Shown here: positions 61,406 through 64,000 of the stretch, in pieces | Position numbering within the stretch: position 1 is the stretch's first letter | Layout: each line of letters opens with the position of its first letter | Origin: Curtobacterium sp. MCBD17_035 | GTDB lineage: Bacteria; Actinomycetota; Actinomycetes; Actinomycetales; Microbacteriaceae | Assembly: GCF_003234815.2 (NCBI RefSeq) | Contig: NZ_CP126279.1 | Location: 1,364,001 to 1,428,000, forward strand | Direction of reading: 5' to 3' | Length of the DNA stretch: 64,000 bases | Program-made: the position numbers and the translations under genes | Notes under the pieces: generated by a model | The model's database searches: none | What the model was told of the DNA's origin: nothing | What the model saw: the letters and a program-made list of their open reading frames with translations, nothing else

Positions 61406-63193
61406 TCAGCGGTACCGGGGCTTGCGCGGCGGCCGGTCGTCGCGGTCGTCGCGCCCGCCTCGGTCGTCGCGGTCGCGGCGCGGACCGCCACGACGGTCCG
61501 GGCGGATCTCGATGAGCTTGCCGCTGATCCGGGTGTCCCGCAGGCGGTCGAGGACGTCCTCGGACAGGTCCGCCGGGAGCTCGACGATCGAGAAGTCCGG
61601 ACGGATCTGGATCTGACCGAAGTCGTCGCGGCCGAGGCCACCCTCGTTCGCGAGCGCGCCCACGATCTGGCGCGGCTCGACGCGCTGCCGACGACCGACC
61701 TCGATCCGGTAGGGCGCCATCGGCTGCGTCGACCGGGCCCGCCGCTCGGGCCGTTCGCCGCGTCCGCCGGTCTGGTCGTCGCGGTCGTACACGCGCGGTC
61801 CGCGGTCCTCGGTGGCGCGGCGCTGCCGCTCCTCCTGCGGGTCGAGCAGCAGCGGCTCCTCACCCTGGGCGACGACGGCGAGGGCCGCCGCGACGTCTGC
61901 TTCGGGCACGTCGTGGTGCTCGACGTAGTGCCCGATGATGTCGCGGAACGCCGAGATCCGGTCCTGCTGCTCGAGCGCCGCGGTGATCGCGTCGTCGAAC
62001 CGCGCCAGACGCGTGACGTTGACGTCCTCGACCGTGGGCAGCTGCATCTGCGTGAGCGGCTGACGCGTCGCCTTCTCGATGGCGCCGAGCAGGCGGCGCT
62101 CACGGGGCGTGACGAAGCTGATGGCCGCACCACTCCGGCCGGCGCGGCCGGTGCGTCCGATGCGGTGCACGTAGGACTCGGTGTCGATCGGGATGTCGTA
62201 GTTCACGACGTGCGTGATGCGGTCGACGTCCAGGCCCCGTGCCGCGACGTCGGTGGCGACGAGGATGTCGAGCTTGCCGGACTTGAGCTGGTTGACCGTG
62301 CGCTCGCGCTGCGCCTGTGCGACGTCCCCGCTGATGGCGGCGGCGGCGTACCCCCGGGCCCGGAGCTTCTCGGCGAGCGTCTCGGTCTCGCTCTTCGTGC
62401 GGACGAACACGATCATCCCCTCGAAGTTCTCGACCTCGAGGATGCGGGTCAGGGCGTCGACCTTCTGCGGGTAGGACACGAGCAGGTAGCGCTGGGTCGT
62501 GTTCGCCGAGGTCGTCGTCTTCTGCTTGACGGTGATCTCGGCCGGGTCGTCCAGGTACTGCTTCGAGATCCGACGGATCTGCGCCGGCATGGTCGCCGAG
62601 AACAACGCGACCTGCTTGTCGTCCGGCGTCTCGGCGAGGATCGTCTCGACGTCCTCCGCGAACCCCATCTTGAGCATCTCGTCGGCCTCGTCGAGCACGA
62701 GGTACTTGAGCTCGGACAGGTCGAGGGTGCCCTTGGCGATGTGGTCCATGATGCGCCCCGGCGTGCCGACGACGACGTCGACACCGCGGCGGAGCGCCGA
62801 CAGCTGGACGCCGTACGCCTGCCCGCCGTACACCGGCAGGACGTGCACACCGCGCATGTGCGCGGCGTACTGCTCGAACGCCTCGCACACCTGGAGTGCG
62901 AGTTCACGGGTGGGGGAGAGCACGAGGGCCTGCGGCAGTTTCTGCGAGGACGCGAGCCGCGACAGGATCGGCAGCGCGAACGCGGCGGTCTTGCCCGTGC
63001 CCGTCTGTGCGAGGCCGACGACGTCGCGCCCCTCGAGGAGCGTGGGGATCGTGGCGGCCTGGATCGCGGACGGCACCTCGTACCCGATGTCGCGCACGGC
63101 CTTGAGGACCGGCTCGCTCAACCCGAGGTCGGCGAACGTCGGCGAAGCCCCGTCGGTGTCGGCGGCGGTCGGCGTGTCCGTGTCGGTGCTCAT
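61406..63193 (-). CDS. DEAD-box RNA helicase with C-terminal DbpA-type RNA-binding domain
   Basis: A 595-residue DeaD/CsdA-like helicase that unwinds RNA in cold adaptation and ribosome assembly. Motifs in order: Q motif (PSAIQAATIP), I (AQTGTGKT), Ia (PTRELALQ), II (LDEADEML), III (SAT) and VI (HRIGRTGRAG). A DbpA-type RNA-binding domain follows (YRIEVGRRQRVEPRQIVGALANEGG...SIVELPADLSEDVLDRL), and the tail is rich in Arg/Gly/Asp (RGG-like), which often adds nonspecific RNA binding. ATG 63193. Length and layout match actinobacterial DeaD. Confidence 0.95.
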   Translation of the reverse strand: MSTDTDTPTAADTDGASPTFADLGLSEPVLKAVRDIGYEVPSAIQAATIPTLLEGRDVVGLAQTGTGKTAAFALPILSRLASSQKLPQALVLSPTRELALQVCEAFEQYAAHMRGVHVLPVYGGQAYGVQLSALRRGVDVVVGTPGRIMDHIAKGTLDLSELKYLVLDEADEMLKMGFAEDVETILAETPDDKQVALFSATMPAQIRRISKQYLDDPAEITVKQKTTTSANTTQRYLLVSYPQKVDALTRILEVENFEGMIVFVRTKSETETLAEKLRARGYAAAAISGDVAQAQRERTVNQLKSGKLDILVATDVAARGLDVDRITHVVNYDIPIDTESYVHRIGRTGRAGRSGAAISFVTPRERRLLGAIEKATRQPLTQMQLPTVEDVNVTRLARFDDAITAALEQQDRISAFRDIIGHYVEHHDVPEADVAAALAVVAQGEEPLLLDPQEERQRRATEDRGPRVYDRDDQTGGRGERPERRARSTQPMAPYRIEVGRRQRVEPRQIVGALANEGGLGRDDFGQIQIRPDFSIVELPADLSEDVLDRLRDTRISGKLIEIRPDRRGGPRRDRDDRGGRDDRDDRPPRKPRYR

Positions 63194-63260
63194 ACAGGAA
63201 CGGTATCCGGTCGAGGGTGTCCCGCGTGGCGGATCGCGGGCCCGCGCCTCCCGTCCGGCG

Positions 63261-63914
63261 TCAGCCGAGTCCGGCGACGAGGTTGACGAGCGTCGCGAGG
63301 ATGACCGATCCGAACACGTACGCCAGCAGGCAGTGGCGGAGCACGACGCGACGGATCGCCGTGGACGTGACGGCCGTGTCGCTGACCTGGAACGTCATCC
63401 CGAGGTTGAAGGCGAAGTACGCGAAGTCGCCGTACGCGGGGGGCGTCCGCTGGTTGAAGTCGATGCCGCCCTCGGCGTCGCCGCCGTAGTACTGCACGGC
63501 GTACCGCAGCATGAACAGCGTGTGGATGAGGATCCACGACAGGGCGACACTGAGCACGGCGAGGGCCGCCAGGAGGTCCGCTCGGAGCCCGCCGCTCTCC
63601 TTCGACCCGATGAGCGTCATGCCGACGATGAAGAGGCTCCCGACCGCTGCGAGCACGAGGAGGACGTGGCTCACGCGGCGCGTCGGGTCCTCGCGGAGCG
63701 CGTGGACGCGGGTGGCGACGCCGTCGAGGCCGTGGACGGCGGTCCAGACCCGCACGAGGTAGGTCAGGCAGGCGGCCGTCCAGCCGATCGCCCAGGCCGC
63801 GAGCCCGGCGTGCACGACGAAGGCGACGACGCCGGCGGCCACGCCGACGACGACCATCGCGATGAGGCGAGCACGGGAGCGGCCGCGGTGCGCGCCGACC
63901 TGCATGGAGTCCAC
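63261..63914 (-). CDS. DUF1345 membrane protein
   Basis: A 217-residue inner-membrane protein with five or six helices. The family pattern is visible in LTYLVRVWTAVHGLD at the second helix, SWILIHTLFMLRYAVQYYGGDAEGGIDFNQRTPPAYGDFAYFAFNLGMTFQVSDTAVTS at the centre and a final helix ending GLG. The function of DUF1345 is not established. Two starts are possible, GTG 63914 and ATG 63905; neither has a strong Shine-Dalgarno, although GGTGGA lies just before the ATG. No further gene is seen between 63915 and the right edge. Confidence 0.88.
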   Translation of the reverse strand: MDSMQVGAHRGRSRARLIAMVVVGVAAGVVAFVVHAGLAAWAIGWTAACLTYLVRVWTAVHGLDGVATRVHALREDPTRRVSHVLLVLAAVGSLFIVGMTLIGSKESGGLRADLLAALAVLSVALSWILIHTLFMLRYAVQYYGGDAEGGIDFNQRTPPAYGDFAYFAFNLGMTFQVSDTAVTSTAIRRVVLRHCLLAYVFGSVILATLVNLVAGLG

Positions 63915-64000
63915 CGCATGATCGTCGCCGCCGGTGACTCCGCGCGGGCTGCGACACGCGCTCGCGGCGTCGCCGACCTACTCGTCGTCCGGGTGCTTGC

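Overview
The window is about 70% GC, uses GTG starts freely, chains genes with 4-bp ATGA/GTGA overlaps and has actinobacterial markers: a PucR-type regulator beside a type II fatty-acid synthase operon, DUF3145, AceE-type pyruvate dehydrogenase and dgt-dnaG adjacency. This fits a Microbacteriaceae chromosome, possibly Curtobacterium; that assignment is inference. I see no prophage, insertion sequence, plasmid function or CRISPR array.

Layout. (1) 1-11.1 kb: dgt and dnaG, then a dipeptide/oligopeptide ABC transporter operon (lipoprotein, two permeases, a double ATPase, an extra ATPase and a hydroxyacid dehydrogenase). (2) 11.2-17.8 kb: tRNA-Asn, a lipoprotein, peptide deformylase, a DMT-like transporter, a GT4 glycosyltransferase whose 3' end overlaps a tRNA with a CAT anticodon, an AI-2E family permease, DUF1684 and DUF3145. 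(3) 17.9-25.7 kb, minus strand: aceE-fasR and fabD-fabH-acpP-fabF. (4) 25.9-26.5 kb: a peroxiredoxin ending in a 15-bp tandem repeat and a strong hairpin. (5) 26.5-45.4 kb: a large exopolysaccharide (EPS) locus. (6) 45.4-52.1 kb: an AraC regulator with a divergent short-chain dehydrogenase, a second secreted glycoside hydrolase, and a secreted sedolisin protease with bulb-lectin repeats. (7) 52.2-64 kb: housekeeping and accessory genes, including a single-chain heterodimer-like ABC exporter, an aldo/keto reductase, an M20 peptidase, a DEAD-box helicase and a DUF1345 membrane protein.

The most interesting region is the EPS locus. Its minus-strand operon starts with a polyprenyl glycosylphosphotransferase, a fused double GT4 and a GT4, and then, without a break, encodes a carrier-protein module: a phosphopantetheinyl transferase fused in frame to a carrier protein, an acyl-CoA-dehydrogenase-like flavoprotein, a class-II-aaRS-like amino acid:[carrier protein] ligase with its three zinc ligands, and a tandem alpha/beta hydrolase with one degenerate half. 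The divergent plus-strand operon starts with a HxxxDG (condensation/acyltransferase-type) protein and continues with Wzz/tyrosine-kinase-like, Wzy-like, Wzx-like and PslG-like proteins. My working model is that an amino acid is loaded on the carrier protein, oxidised while tethered, and transferred to the polysaccharide. The substrate and product are unknown.

The two non-coding gaps of this locus (550 bp in total) hold twelve copies of the hexamer CCCGAA. Every copy has the same polarity with respect to the gene it precedes, the polarity flips at the divergent promoter, and copies sit at or beside the start codons. This looks like an uncharacterised leader-RNA or operator element coordinating the EPS genes. 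Elsewhere, TAnnnT boxes placed 6-7 nt before start codons suggest several leaderless transcripts.
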